The notes beneath the pieces are model-generated. The model made no database searches, was not told the DNA's origin, and saw nothing but the letters and a program-made list of their open reading frames with translations. From Durusdinium trenchii (taxonomy: Eukaryota; Sar; Dinophyceae; Suessiales; Symbiodiniaceae), in NCBI GenBank assembly GCA_963970005.1, contig CAXAMN010022906.1, positions 548,919 through 612,918 of the forward strand: a DNA stretch of 64,000 nucleotides, written 5' to 3'. This document shows, in pieces, positions 23,550 to 32,602 of the stretch. How positions within the stretch are numbered: the stretch's first letter is position 1; each line of letters starts with the position of its first letter. Made by a program: the position numbers and the translations under genes.

Positions 23550-25590
23550 TTAGACCTCGGTGCCGCCCAGGACCTCTGCTGGTCCGATGCCTGTCAAAAG
23601 GCCCACCGTGCTGCTCTTGTCTGGTCCGTTGTGTTGGCTGGCATCAGCCCATGTCACCACAGCCAGCTCCCTTGCCGAGGAAATACTCCAGCTTGAAGGA
23701 AAAAGAAGCCCTTGTCCAGCCTCTCTTTTCATTTCTCTCACGAGGCGGTTCACCTTGTACAGGCTCTCCACAGTGCCCTTGTTAATCTCGCTCAGCAGCA
23801 AGGATGCTTCAGCCAGGAATTGAGGTCCCGACTGGGTCGCTCGCCAGCTCACTGTCCCGAGGGCAGCTCTCATTGAAGAGATCTCACCCATCAGGGCGGA
23901 TTTCCTCGCCCGGGTCTTGTCGATGTTGATCTCCTCGAGACATCGATTGCAGTACTTCTCTTGCCCCAGGATGATGCTCTTGTCATCGTTCTGCTTCACT
24001 TCACAGCCAGCGAATTCGAACTCTGTCTCCTGCCACTTTCCCCATCTGAAGGCTTGTTGCAATGCCTTCTCTCGCGAGATGTAGGTCTCGGACTTCAGGT
24101 TGCCAGCAATCAGGAAGTCATCAACATGGATTCCTGCCAGGCCCACAATCTCCTTGGAGCCGTCGTCATGGCTCACATGAAGTGCGAAGCAACATTTGTC
24201 GCCAAGAAGTTGCGTCCAACCAGTCTCCAGCATGACCTCCACGCACTTCTCATACCACTTCCTTGGAGCATGCGCTAGTCCATAGAAAGCTTCTCGAACT
24301 CGAAGGGCCCTCATGTCGCCAGCCTCAGCTCCAAACATGGCTGAAAGCTCGGGTGGAGCCAAAACATTCAGCTCCTCGTCCTCCAAGCTTATGCCCGTCT
24401 GCAAGAAGGCGCTCGTCACGTCACCTGCCTTGAGGTGGAGCTTCAGTCCAGCCGCCAGAGTAAGGATGAGGTCACGGCCGACCTTGGACATGGTCGGTGA
24501 TGCTGTTGCCACTTCTGTCAAGTTTGGCGCCATGAAGCCAAGCACCACCAATCTCGCCTTTGCGGTTCCATCGCTCTTGCGCGTGAGAACCCAGCGCATC
24601 TTCATCAGTTTGTTCTTGTCCAGGCCATGGAGCTCTTCAGGCTTGAGGTTCCTCAAGGCCTTGCTGATTGCCACTTGTGACAGCTCCTTTGCCATGGCCA
24701 AATCGAACTCCTTCTTCTCGGCTAGGCTCAAATGTCGCCATTCCACCTCCTTGCCCTTCTCGGACATTTTCTTGCTCAGCCAAACAATGCCTCTTCTCCG
24801 GCCTTTGTTCTTGGCCAGCCAGTCAAAGTCGGTCTCGTCGACGTCAAGGGTGATGGCCACGAAGGTGTCCTTCTCCTTGTCATTCTTTGTCTCTGGCCCT
24901 GTCTCCTTGGGAGCTTCTTCCACCATCATCAACTCCTCGGAGTCTGAGGATTTTGAGGATCTTGAAGATGAGCTGCTTGAAGATGCTCCGTCATCGCCGA
25001 CTTCATCGCCTTCTGTTGGTCCTCTTCGTCCCTCGTAGAGGTCGTACGTGAAGGTCTTCCCGTCTCTGTCTTGGTGGTGTCCTCCATGTCCTCCAGGTAG
25101 GTCACATTCCGGAACAGGACATCTGTTCGCACCAGATTCACCACGAAGAGGGAAGCCGTCCACAGCATTGGGACCCACAGAACGAAGTGCTGTTGCCAAG
25201 CTATGGGATGCCGAAGATGTAGCTCCTTCAATCTCTTCTGCTGGCTTCTCTGCTTCTCCAGGGTCTGGTTCAGTCTCAGCTTTTCTTTTCTCTCCCCTTG
25301 CCCTTCTCACACGCGGTCTCTTGACGACATTTTCCGGAACCAAGTCAAAGTGAGTCTCCCCAGTCCACCGATCTTGAAGAGTCTTCTGGTCCTCGATGGT
25401 GTCCTCGATCGTCACCTCTTCGCCACCTAGCAAAGGACGCACAAAAGTCTTTCGCGTGCCGACTAGGTCCTCAAGGTTGACTGGGCAAGTTCCAGCTCTT
25501 GAAGGGTTGAAGAGCCCAAGACGTGGAAGTTCGTGCTTCCGCACCAGCACCCTCTTCTCTCCATCTCGCCTCATTGACCAAGTGTCTTGT
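23550..25590 (-). CDS. copia reverse transcriptase with start of RNase H
   Basis: The long open frame encodes RVT_2-type reverse transcriptase. Counting from the ATG at 25574, an acidic Ser-rich linker comes first, including a C-x4-C...H-x2-H cluster near residues 152-166. The RT fold starts near MRWVLTRK (326), with KARLVVLGF, then GDVTSAFLQTG (first catalytic Asp at 384) and GIHVDDFLIAG (catalytic HVDD, Asp 484 and 485; most copia elements have YVDD). Near the end WADASQHNG supplies the first RNase H Asp. The frame closes at TAA 23550-23552 inside RNase H. The ATG overlaps the stop of the preceding frame (ATGA), and coding sense continues upstream of it, so it is not a natural start. Confidence 0.93.
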
Positions 25591-25835
25591 CCAAGTCGTT
25601 CAGGTCCAGGTTCTTGAAGCGCTGTAGTTGTCTCCTGAGACGTCCATGTAGTATCTTCCCTGGAAGGAACTCAGCAAAGCCTCCACCATCACCGGAGTTC
25701 GGAGAACCTGCGCCCTCGAGCGTCGCCTCCAAGTCCTCTCGCTTGGTTGTCGGGCGGATCTGGTTCAGCTTCGGCCTGATCAACGTTGCGCCAGACACCA
25801 GCCAAGCAGTTGATCCTTCCATCAGCACAAGGCGC
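25571..25835 (-). CDS. copia integrase C-terminal segment (shifted frame)
   Basis: A 258-bp frame, one base off its neighbours on both sides, carries the normal end of the integrase region (ends of a small beta-barrel with TAWLVSGATLIRPKLNQIRP) and a linker. The integrase frame leaves coding sense near 25835 and this frame takes over; near 25590 sense passes to the RT frame. The two shifts cancel, so the outer frames are the same. Confidence 0.8.
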
Positions 25836-27245
25836 CCAATTGCCCTTCACCTTGCCGGGCTTCACCTTCTCTCTCCACACCATGACCAGTTGTCCGGGCT
25901 TGTATGAAGCAGCCCTGCGTCCCACTGCATTTGCCAGCTTACTGAAACGGTCACTGGCTCTTTCTCGCTCAAAGGCAATCTTTGCTTTCTCCCTCTCCTT
26001 GACCAAGTTGTCGAAAGCCTTGCGTGGTTCAATGCCCTTCAACAGGATCTGGTCGTCCAGCACACCACCTCCATAGCCAAATGCCCATTGGTATGCGCTG
26101 TAACCACTAGGTCCCACATGGCTGTTAGCTGCCGCTGCTGCAAGCTTGAAGAGTTCTGGAACCTTGAGCTTGCAGCCTTCTCGTTGAAGCCGTTCCACAG
26201 TCCTCTTAGCATGGCCAATTGATGACTCCTCAGGCCCCATCAGCCAATGTGCTTCCGCCGGTGCCACCGTCAGCCCGATGCCACTCCGGCCCAGGTAGTT
26301 GAGGAATTCGTTGCTGGTATAATACCGTGCCGCATCCGTCAGGATCCACTTAGGCTGTGGGTACGTCATCAACCAGTTCGTCAGTGACTTGATAATGTCA
26401 ACTGTCTTTGGTTCCCAGCCGCCAGAGGAAAACTCAGCCATGTGATCAATCATGGTTAAACCAGAACCTCGATCGCGCCAAATGATCAGCTTGTGCTTGG
26501 TGCCGTTCGTCTCCTCATACTCAAACACATCTGTGCCAAGCTGCTCGAAGATGCAGGGTTGCTCTCCTGTGCTCGCCGGTGGCTGTGGTCTCGGCTTGGA
26601 TGCCTCTTTGCAGTCAGGACACTCCAGGTTTGCCGCCAGTTCAAGTGCCCAGCCAGGAGAACCGCGAGCTCGCAGGAGTTGCACCAAGTTGCTCATCCCT
26701 GCATGTCCACTGGCGCGATGCACTCTCAGCATCAACTGTTTGACTGCCTCCAGTCGCTTACCTGTCGGCGCCGTCTCCATGTCCAGGCGCTTTCGACTCA
26801 ATGCCAGGATCTCCCCATCAGCTCGTGGTCCAGGAGGTTCAGGTTGAGGCACTCCAGGAAATAGCTCGGGCGTAGATTCCCCAGCCTTCTTGTAGTCATT
26901 GATCTGCAGCAAGTAGTTTTCTGTTTCCTTCTCCAGGGATCGACTGTCCAGCTTCCATGAAAATTCCAGTGCCTTCAGAACATCCTTGCACATCTTGTCG
27001 GGGTAGCAGGAAGATGCCTCTGCCGCTGGGCCGCGGCATTCTCCATGCTCATGTGTTCGATCGCAACGCTTGTTGAGGGTCAGCCAGAGGTTGCGATTCG
27101 AAGTGAGGATGGTCCAGCTTTTCTTCAAAGGCAAACCCTTCCATTCCAGACCATACTGGCATCCGTCGATCTTCACCCAGTAGGGTATTCGCCCGTGTTT
27201 GCGAATCAACTTGACCAGCTTGCTGATCGCTCTCGAGCGCCATCC
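25836..27245 (-). CDS. copia GAG-pre-integrase and integrase core
   Basis: In the frame whose first listed Met is at 27209, an HHCC zinc-binding module appears first (His 164, His 169, Cys 197, Cys 200: VHRASGHAGM ... LECPDC). The rve catalytic core follows with Asp 227 (QLGTDVFEY), Asp 292 (WILTDAARYY) and Glu 328 (GPEESSIGHAK). The Asp-35-Glu spacing is the one expected for copia. The enzyme inserts the cDNA into host DNA in the nucleus. All catalytic residues are intact, so this part could be functional if translated. Coding sense enters from another frame near 27240 and leaves near 25835. Confidence 0.93.
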
Positions 27246-27560
27246 AGAAACTGCTCAAGAAGGCCATTCCCATGCCACATCACCACCAGTCACCAGCCTC
27301 CAGGACATAGTCCAGCCCCGACACAATCTCCTCGCAGCGATTCAGGTCACGTCCTCGCCGCTTGAGAAACTTGTCCATCTGTTCAGGTGTTCGAGGTGTC
27401 AGGTTCTGCAATGAGGATAGTCGTGTGCAGCGAAAAGAAACTCATGCCATCTTCGGAGGCTTCTCATGGATGGTCTCCTGCAGCTTCACAGTTCCCTTCC
27501 GAGAGTCGAGGTCATAGCCGTTCAAGTAGTGGATTCGCTGCGTGGAGTAGCCCTTGTCGA
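27245..27560 (-). CDS. copia polyprotein segment before integrase (third frame, one stop)
   Basis: Between the protease-side frame and the integrase frame, sense lies in a third frame: FIDKGYSTQRIHYLNGYDLD, then after a TGA at 27442-27444 VSFRCTRLSSLQNLTPRTPE. The TGA stands where the flow of sequence suggests Trp (TGG), so a single G-to-A change would explain it. The function of this Pol linker is unknown. Confidence 0.72.
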
Positions 27561-28077
27561 TGAACCTGGCTCAGGTTGGAGTTCGGTGCACAAGCGATCT
27601 CCATCAGATCTACTGTCGGTGTCACCATCCCAACCAGCTCTCTCACAGGTTCCATCAAGGTGACAGCCATGGCGGCTGCCATCGCCACTCGCCTCGCCAG
27701 AGACGGTCGCACCTGCTTCTCGTGCATGTTGACCATGGTGGCAATCTCCTCAGTCACATAGGATGTGCCGCCGCCGCCATCGCCTGATCTGGTAGTCGGG
27801 CGAGTCGAGCATGTAGTGCAAGCGCGTTTCAGTCCCTCAGTCTCATTGGTGATACCGTCAAGTGTCGTAGTGCTAACGTCATTCGTAGTGCTCTTCGTTG
27901 GATGAGGTTCATCCTGCTCAGTTGAAAGTTGGCGTGTTGGGCTCATAGGTGTGGTTGCAAGATTGATGCCAGCCTCAGCCTCCAGCCGTGGTTGGCATTC
28001 CCCATCTTTCGATGAGGTCGGTTGCATTCGGGATCGCAACCCATTCAGCGCACTCCACAGTGCATCTAGGTGCCCTC
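27560..28077 (-). CDS. copia polyprotein linker with hydrophobic stretch
   Basis: Read in the same frame as the protease. It has a Thr/Ser/Asp-rich part and then a short hydrophobic helix (RVAMAAAMAVTLMEPVRELVG) before DLMEIACAPNS. Low-complexity acidic linkers like this are common in the large copia Pol of dinoflagellates. Sense passes to another frame near 27555. Confidence 0.65.
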
Positions 28078-28800
28078 TCACTCGGCCGTATCGAGCGCCT
28101 CCACGGACTCGTCGGTCGCCACGCTGACCGTCTCCTCCAAGTCCAGGACCTTCGGCATCATTCCGGACGATCTCGTCCCCTTCTCGGTCTTCGTCACGGT
28201 CTTGTCGATGGATGCCTGTCCCTTGGATGTCGGTCGAATCGGTGATGGGGATCTCGGTGCGGGACTTGTCGTTCTCTTTGGAGACTTCTTCGGTGTCCTG
28301 GTCGTTCCGCGTGCCGAGGAGCTCATCAGTGCCTCGCCCAGCTTCTCGTCTGCCCTCACCTGGACTGTCGTCCGGCCATAGCCACCCGACTCCACCAAGG
28401 TCCTTCCGCGCAGCTCCATCAGCTTCCCGTTGAAGATCTTCTCGTTCATCTCCATCGCAGTGAACTGTTCTCGGAGTTCCTGCTGCGCCGCGTTCACCAT
28501 CTCTGGAGTCGGACCAATGGCTCTCGTCTCGCCGTGTCCAGTGCCCTTGGTGATGTACCGGAGACGTAGTCCGCACCGGCTGCATGCCTGCCAGGCCGCA
28601 AACTTGTTTGCTCGCTCCTTTCCTGGGTGATGTTGTCCCATGCAAGGCCAGCCAACATGGCGAGGATCCAGATCGGTGGAAGGAGGGCATACCTTGGCCT
28701 TCATCTCCGGATAGTCCGGAGAATCGTGTCCGTAGGTCACGGAGCCGTTGAGCCAGAGAGCTAAGGCGTTCACCAAGGTCAGATGCATCATGTTCTCCAT
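28078..28800 (-). CDS. copia polyprotein segment with Cys-rich motif (shifted frame)
   Basis: A 240-codon frame begins at an ATG at 28800 and ends at TGA 28078-28080. It has a Cys pattern (KVCPPST ... WPCMG ... QACSRCGLRLRY) that could bind zinc, then a basic Ser/Pro-rich tail. The long frame overlapping it in the protease register loses protein-like composition here, so this frame carries the real sequence. It is probably part of the same polyprotein, displaced by one-base indels at both ends. Confidence 0.75.
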   Translation of the reverse strand: MENMMHLTLVNALALWLNGSVTYGHDSPDYPEMKAKVCPPSTDLDPRHVGWPCMGQHHPGKERANKFAAWQACSRCGLRLRYITKGTGHGETRAIGPTPEMVNAAQQELREQFTAMEMNEKIFNGKLMELRGRTLVESGGYGRTTVQVRADEKLGEALMSSSARGTTRTPKKSPKRTTSPAPRSPSPIRPTSKGQASIDKTVTKTEKGTRSSGMMPKVLDLEETVSVATDESVEALDTAE

Positions 28801-29830
28801 GGATCATCAGCACTGACTCCTCTCTCACAGGACCTTCAACATGTGGACCCGCTGACTGACACTCATCATGCTCTTGAATCTCTTGACTGTCATGAAGAAC
28901 ATGAGTGACTCGACGTTCAGATGCATTCGCAGGCCGTTCAATGTCCGTGTCCATCGTCTCACGGTTGTCATCGCCAAGTCTCATGTCATGCCCAAGCAAC
29001 TCAGGTGGACGAGATCTCCCCGGCGGCAGCTCTGTTTCAGGCTCGGCCGTAGCTCCAGCGAAAATGGGTGCATCCAGGCCTGCAGCGTTTGCAGAGGGTG
29101 CTGACATCAAAGGTGGTCCTTCGACCTCCACTGAAGGAGATTGCACAACCGATGGAGAAAGAGCGTCTGCTCCCTCATGTGCACTTGTCGCACCCCTAGG
29201 CCCCTCAGTAGCTGCCGTTGTAGCCGCGAGCAGTCCAGTTGTTGGATCAACCGGAGGTCGAGGAACTGGTGTCGGTCGGTTCCTCTTTCTCTGACCAGGT
29301 CCACTCTGGTCATCACCACCACTGTCATCATCTTGTTCATCATCTTCGGGTGGCCAGCGAGTGCCAGGGTTGTTGTTGAACCGCATCAGCAACATCCTCA
29401 AGGGGATTCGATGCTCCTTCAAGTCCAGGATCAAATGTCCGCCACCACGAGCATTGAAGAGCGCGTTGGCCCACCAATGTCCTGTCAGTGGACTTCTGTG
29501 CACGAGGTATTCTCCGTGATACGAAATCACTGCCTTCCTTTTTCGCATGTCCCTTGAGCCAAGCAGCAAAGGTGTGTTCTCGGCCTTTCCGTTCAGCAAG
29601 TAGAAGCTCAACTTGCCGAAGGAGAACGTGGAGAGGCTGATCTTTGAGATGGCCCGTTGGTGTTCTCCATTCCCGAACCGGAATCGCGGACGGTCGAAGA
29701 GGTCAATGTCGTAGGGCATCTGGTGTGCGTCTAGCACTCTTGCCATAGCGCGAACTCCAGCCACAGATTCAGTCGCGCCAGTGTCCACGATGACCTTCGA
29801 GACCTCCAGGTCCTCAATCGTGTGGTCCTC
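28801..29830 (-). CDS. copia aspartic protease and following linker
   Basis: The protease active site VIVDTGATESV is at about 29797-29765, followed by the expected flap region and FRFGNGE. The hydrophobic-hydrophobic-Gly element near LLLGSRDM completes a retropepsin-like fold. The enzyme would cut the polyprotein. Downstream is a long acidic, Pro/Asp/Glu-rich linker. The open frame here has no ATG start; it follows by frame change from the zinc-knuckle frame near 29830. Confidence 0.88.
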
Positions 29831-30090
29831 TCAGCCATGGAAAGGACGTTCACCTCAGGGTACCAGTACTCGGGGTCATAGTCCGTGAAGTAGGTCTTGC
29901 CCTTCCGGATCTTGCCCTTCTTGCCTTTCCCTTTGCTCATCGAGGATCCCTTTGAGGAAGGAGAGGATGAAGGAGTGCCCTTACCTTTACCGCCACCTCC
30001 TCGAGACCACCTGTCAGGACACTTCAGATAGCCATGACCTGGCTGTCCGCAAATGAAGCATGGTCCCAAGCCTCCAGTCCCCTTGCTTGC
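29831..30090 (-). CDS. copia Gag zinc knuckle (nucleocapsid part)
   Basis: The frame starting at ATG 30093 carries one CCHC zinc knuckle, C-x2-C-x4-H-x4-C (CFICGQPGHGYLKC), at about 30060-30019, followed by Gly/Lys/Ser-rich RNA-binding sequence. It packages the element RNA. It lies one base out of register with the Gag frame upstream and with the protease frame downstream. Confidence 0.9.
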
Positions 30091-31216
30091 CATTGGGGTG
30101 TCCCTTCTTGCCCTTCGACGAAGTTCCCGTGGTGCCCTTCATGCCGGCAGGGTTGTAGTATCCACGGGCGGCTCTGACTCGGGCCACGGCTTGTTTGGCT
30201 TCGGTCAAAGTCCTGTTGGCCTCAGTGGCGAGGGTGTAGGCCTCTTCGAGTCTCTTTTCACCTTCCAGTTCTTCAGCCGTTGGCTCATGATCTTCACCTC
30301 CAAATAGTCCATCATCACCACCACCAGCGTAGTCGCCGTCATCCTCATAGGCCCAGGTAGAAGACGGTGACCAGTCCGCCCAGTAGGCCTCCTCATTCCA
30401 GAAGTTCACCTCCTCAATCCACATGTCATCTTCCCATGCGTCCCAACTCGGATTGGGGTCTTCAGCATACCACACGGTTCTCCTCGGATGTCGAGCTCCA
30501 TCTTCTCCGCCTTCAGCGCCATCTGCAAAGAGTGGCCTCAAAGCTTGTCTGATGAGCTCGAAATGAGTGCTGTTCTTCGTGAGGGTCATGACATGTTGGT
30601 GTTCTGCGGATGAGAGTTTCGAGGCCTTCAGAAGCCTGTAGCCACGCAACTCGTTCTCAAAGAGCCCGGCATTGTCTCTGGGAGGTCTAGGTTCCGCAGC
30701 TCTGAAGTCCGCTTCTTCTTCTCGTTCAGCTTGTCGGCCAAGCGTCACATTGGGTGATCTTATAGGAGATGTCGGAGGATCGTGTTCTGAGGCTCCAGCT
30801 CCCTTTGACCTCACCTCATGCTTCAAGCGCTCAGCCCTCGCTCTCTGCAAAGCTTGTTGAAGCTCCACAAAAAGCTCTTCTTCTCGGACCAGGAGCTGTG
30901 GTATGGACTCACTCCCATTGCGGCGTAGCCCCGTCCACTTCTCTAGCCTGCTGAAGCTGTCCGGGATGGGCAGCTTTTGGAGCGGGCTTTCTCTCAGCAC
31001 GCCCAGGAGCTTGTTCATCCCGGTCTCGGTGGCGAAGTCCTTCGGCTCGAGGTGCTTGACCACGGACTTCGCTGCCCCCTCCAGCTTCTGCCAGATCCGC
31101 GGTGCCGCGAGCTTCCGCTCCGAGTCTTTGAGACTCGCTTCATACCACCTGCACGAGGTGGCGAAGCTTTCGAACCCACTTGGGTCCCCATTCCATGTTG
31201 GAATCTCCTCAGGCAT
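30090..31216 (-). CDS. copia Gag
   Basis: The first ATG after the primer-binding site, at 31216, opens MPEEIPTWNGDPSGFESF, a typical copia/gypsy-like Gag start (aromatic, W.GDP..). A helical capsid-like part follows with KLPIPDSFSRLEKW and a region of Glu/Asp-rich sequence before the zinc knuckle. The leader between LTR and ATG is only about 40 nt. The open frame continues to 30014, but from about 30090 the zinc-knuckle frame carries the real sequence. Confidence 0.88.
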
Positions 31217-31245
31217 GGCCACCAGCGTCACCAAGATCGCCAGCA

Positions 31246-31258
31246 GCTCCGCCTACCA
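31246..31258 (-). promoter_or_regulatory. primer-binding site (initiator tRNA-Met type)
   Basis: Immediately inside the 5' LTR the minus strand reads TGGTAGGCGGAGC. TGGTA complements the ...UACCA 3' end typical of initiator tRNA-Met, and plant copia sites start TGGTATCAGAGC. The last bases depend on the unseen host tRNA. Confidence 0.75.
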
Positions 31259-31410
31259 TGAAAGCGCTCCCCACCACGGGGAAAACCCAAGGCCGTCGTG
31301 GCCCGCGCGCCCGCCTAAGCGAGCCGAACCTTTTCAGCTCAAAGTCTCGAGCCCGCCGCTCTCGGCAGGAAAAAGGTCACAAACATGTCCAAAAGCTTGC
31401 CATGCTTACA
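31259..31410 (-). repeat. 5' LTR of copia element (152 bp)
   Basis: Identical by eye to 22779-22930, TG...CA ends, followed by the GTTTT target duplication at 31411-31415. As the upstream LTR for the minus-strand element it should contain the promoter, but no TATA-like box is evident, as is usual in dinoflagellates. Confidence 0.95.
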
Positions 31411-31436
31411 GTTTTAGATTGTTAGGGAAGCTTATA
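31411..31436 (+). mobile_element. MITE-like element, copy 4, right part (3' end)
   Basis: GTTTTAGATTGTTAGGGAAGCTTA completes the conserved MITE end interrupted at 22778. Removing the copia element and one GTTTT gives GAGTTGGTTTTAGATTGTTA, which aligns with ATTTGGTTCCTAGATTTTTA of the other copies. Confidence 0.85.
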
Positions 31437-32384
31437 ATAATGAAGTGGTGCAGGCACCAAGGATTGTCCTTAAAGCCATCGGTAGTCTCTTGGAAGAGCT
31501 TCCCTTTGTTGTGGACATTCTGTGAATGTCTCCACTCTCTGAAAGCCAAGGTGCTGTAAGGGCATCAAAGACTCAAGCGCCTGAAGCTTGAGACGGCTTT
31601 CAAAGTGACTGCCAGTCAAGGGACCCCGCATTCTATCGGACCAGATCTAAGTTGCAAAGGAGTAATGAGATGTAATGAATCTAATCAGGTACTGAATTGA
31701 TGGAGACAAACAATTACAGTGAAAGACCCGACATGGCAGCTGAGGCTTAAGGCTTTGTTAGTTATGCAATGCTTTTGCGCCCCTGTCTTTTCGTCTCAAA
31801 ATCGAGCGAGTGCAGAACCAACAGCACCGACTTCATCGGCCATTCAAAGCAGTGCTATACACTGCCAGCTTCATCTGATTTCACTTATGGGAACAAACAG
31901 GGCGCGAAGGAGCATTTGCGCGCCGTGGGACCAGAAACCAATTGCCTTCCCGTAGATGTGAGGTGCGGAAAGATGTAGCCGTCCATGCCGCCTTGGTGTA
32001 AAGTGAAAGATATCTGCGCTGCACGTGTGCCGCGTATGCCAGACATATGCGCAACATGCAAAAGATTCTTTGTATTGCTAGTTGCCTGCCTTTCCAGTGC
32101 GACGATTGACAAATGCCTCACTGTCTATGAGTCTATGAGTGTGGCGCCTTTTTGGCAAGAAAAGGCAAAGGCAAAGGCATCTAGAACTTCTAGAACCTAG
32201 AAGTAGGTAGACTGTACACGCCTGTGCATCCTTCAATCATTTCCGAGGCATTGCGGCACGTTCCCCAAGAAGTCTCTTGAAGCCTTGAGCGACCGCACAA
32301 GGGCATATCCGCATAGGCCAAATCCCCTGCCGAGGCTTGCCAAAAGTGCCCTCGGTCCACGGCCTTGCACGTCACGGAACTGGC
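31437..32384. other. no supported gene
   Basis: Non-coding by inspection. Open frames are short and overlapping on both strands, and no exon with agreeing splice edges was found. Confidence 0.5.
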
Positions 32385-32450
32385 CCTTACTCCTAGTAGC
32401 GATGCCAGGAACCCCTAGTAGCATCCTTGCTCCTAGCCCTTGTTCTTCAG
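32385..32450. repeat. CTACTAG-type minisatellite cluster 4
   Basis: CTCCTAGTAGCGATGCCAGG followed by AACCCCTAGTAGCATCC and CTTGCTCCTAG; directly abuts MITE copy 5. Confidence 0.7.
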
Positions 32451-32454
32451 CCGG

Positions 32455-32602
32455 CTCCTACTTAATTAAGTAGGCGCCCACCTAGTTGAGTGAGGGACAG
32501 ACTTGTTCGCTCCTAGCTACTTAAGCTACTAGTAAATGGACGCAAGATAGTTCACGCTTATCATTTTGTTATATTTGGTTCCTGGATTCTTAGGGAAACT
32601 CA
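32455..32602 (+). mobile_element. MITE-like element, copy 5 (without hairpin cassette)
   Basis: TAAGTAGGCGCCCACCTAG at the left, TACTTAAGCTACTAGTAAAT, the core GGACGCAAGATAGTTCACGC, and GGTTCCTGGATTCTTAGGGA at the right end. Same subfamily as copies 3 and 4. Confidence 0.75.

Larger units (their letters stand above)
22779..31410 (-). mobile_element. Ty1/copia-type LTR retrotransposon, complete but with a broken polyprotein
   Basis: The 8,632-bp element has identical 152-bp LTRs, a GTTTT target duplication and a primer-binding site, and encodes Gag, protease, integrase, reverse transcriptase and RNase H in copia order on the minus strand. The reading frame must change about eight times (near 30090, 29830, 28800, 28075, 27555, 27240, 25835 and 25590), and two in-frame stops remain (TGA at 27442-27444, TAA at 23550-23552). 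Every catalytic motif is nevertheless readable. It sits inside a MITE-like element. It looks recently inserted yet defective, so it was probably moved by proteins of another copy, or some indels are assembly errors. Confidence 0.96.

Noticed and set aside
27512-29788. A single 758-codon protease protein
   Set aside because: Between about 28800 and 28078 the real copia sequence is in another frame; the long open frame there is accidental.
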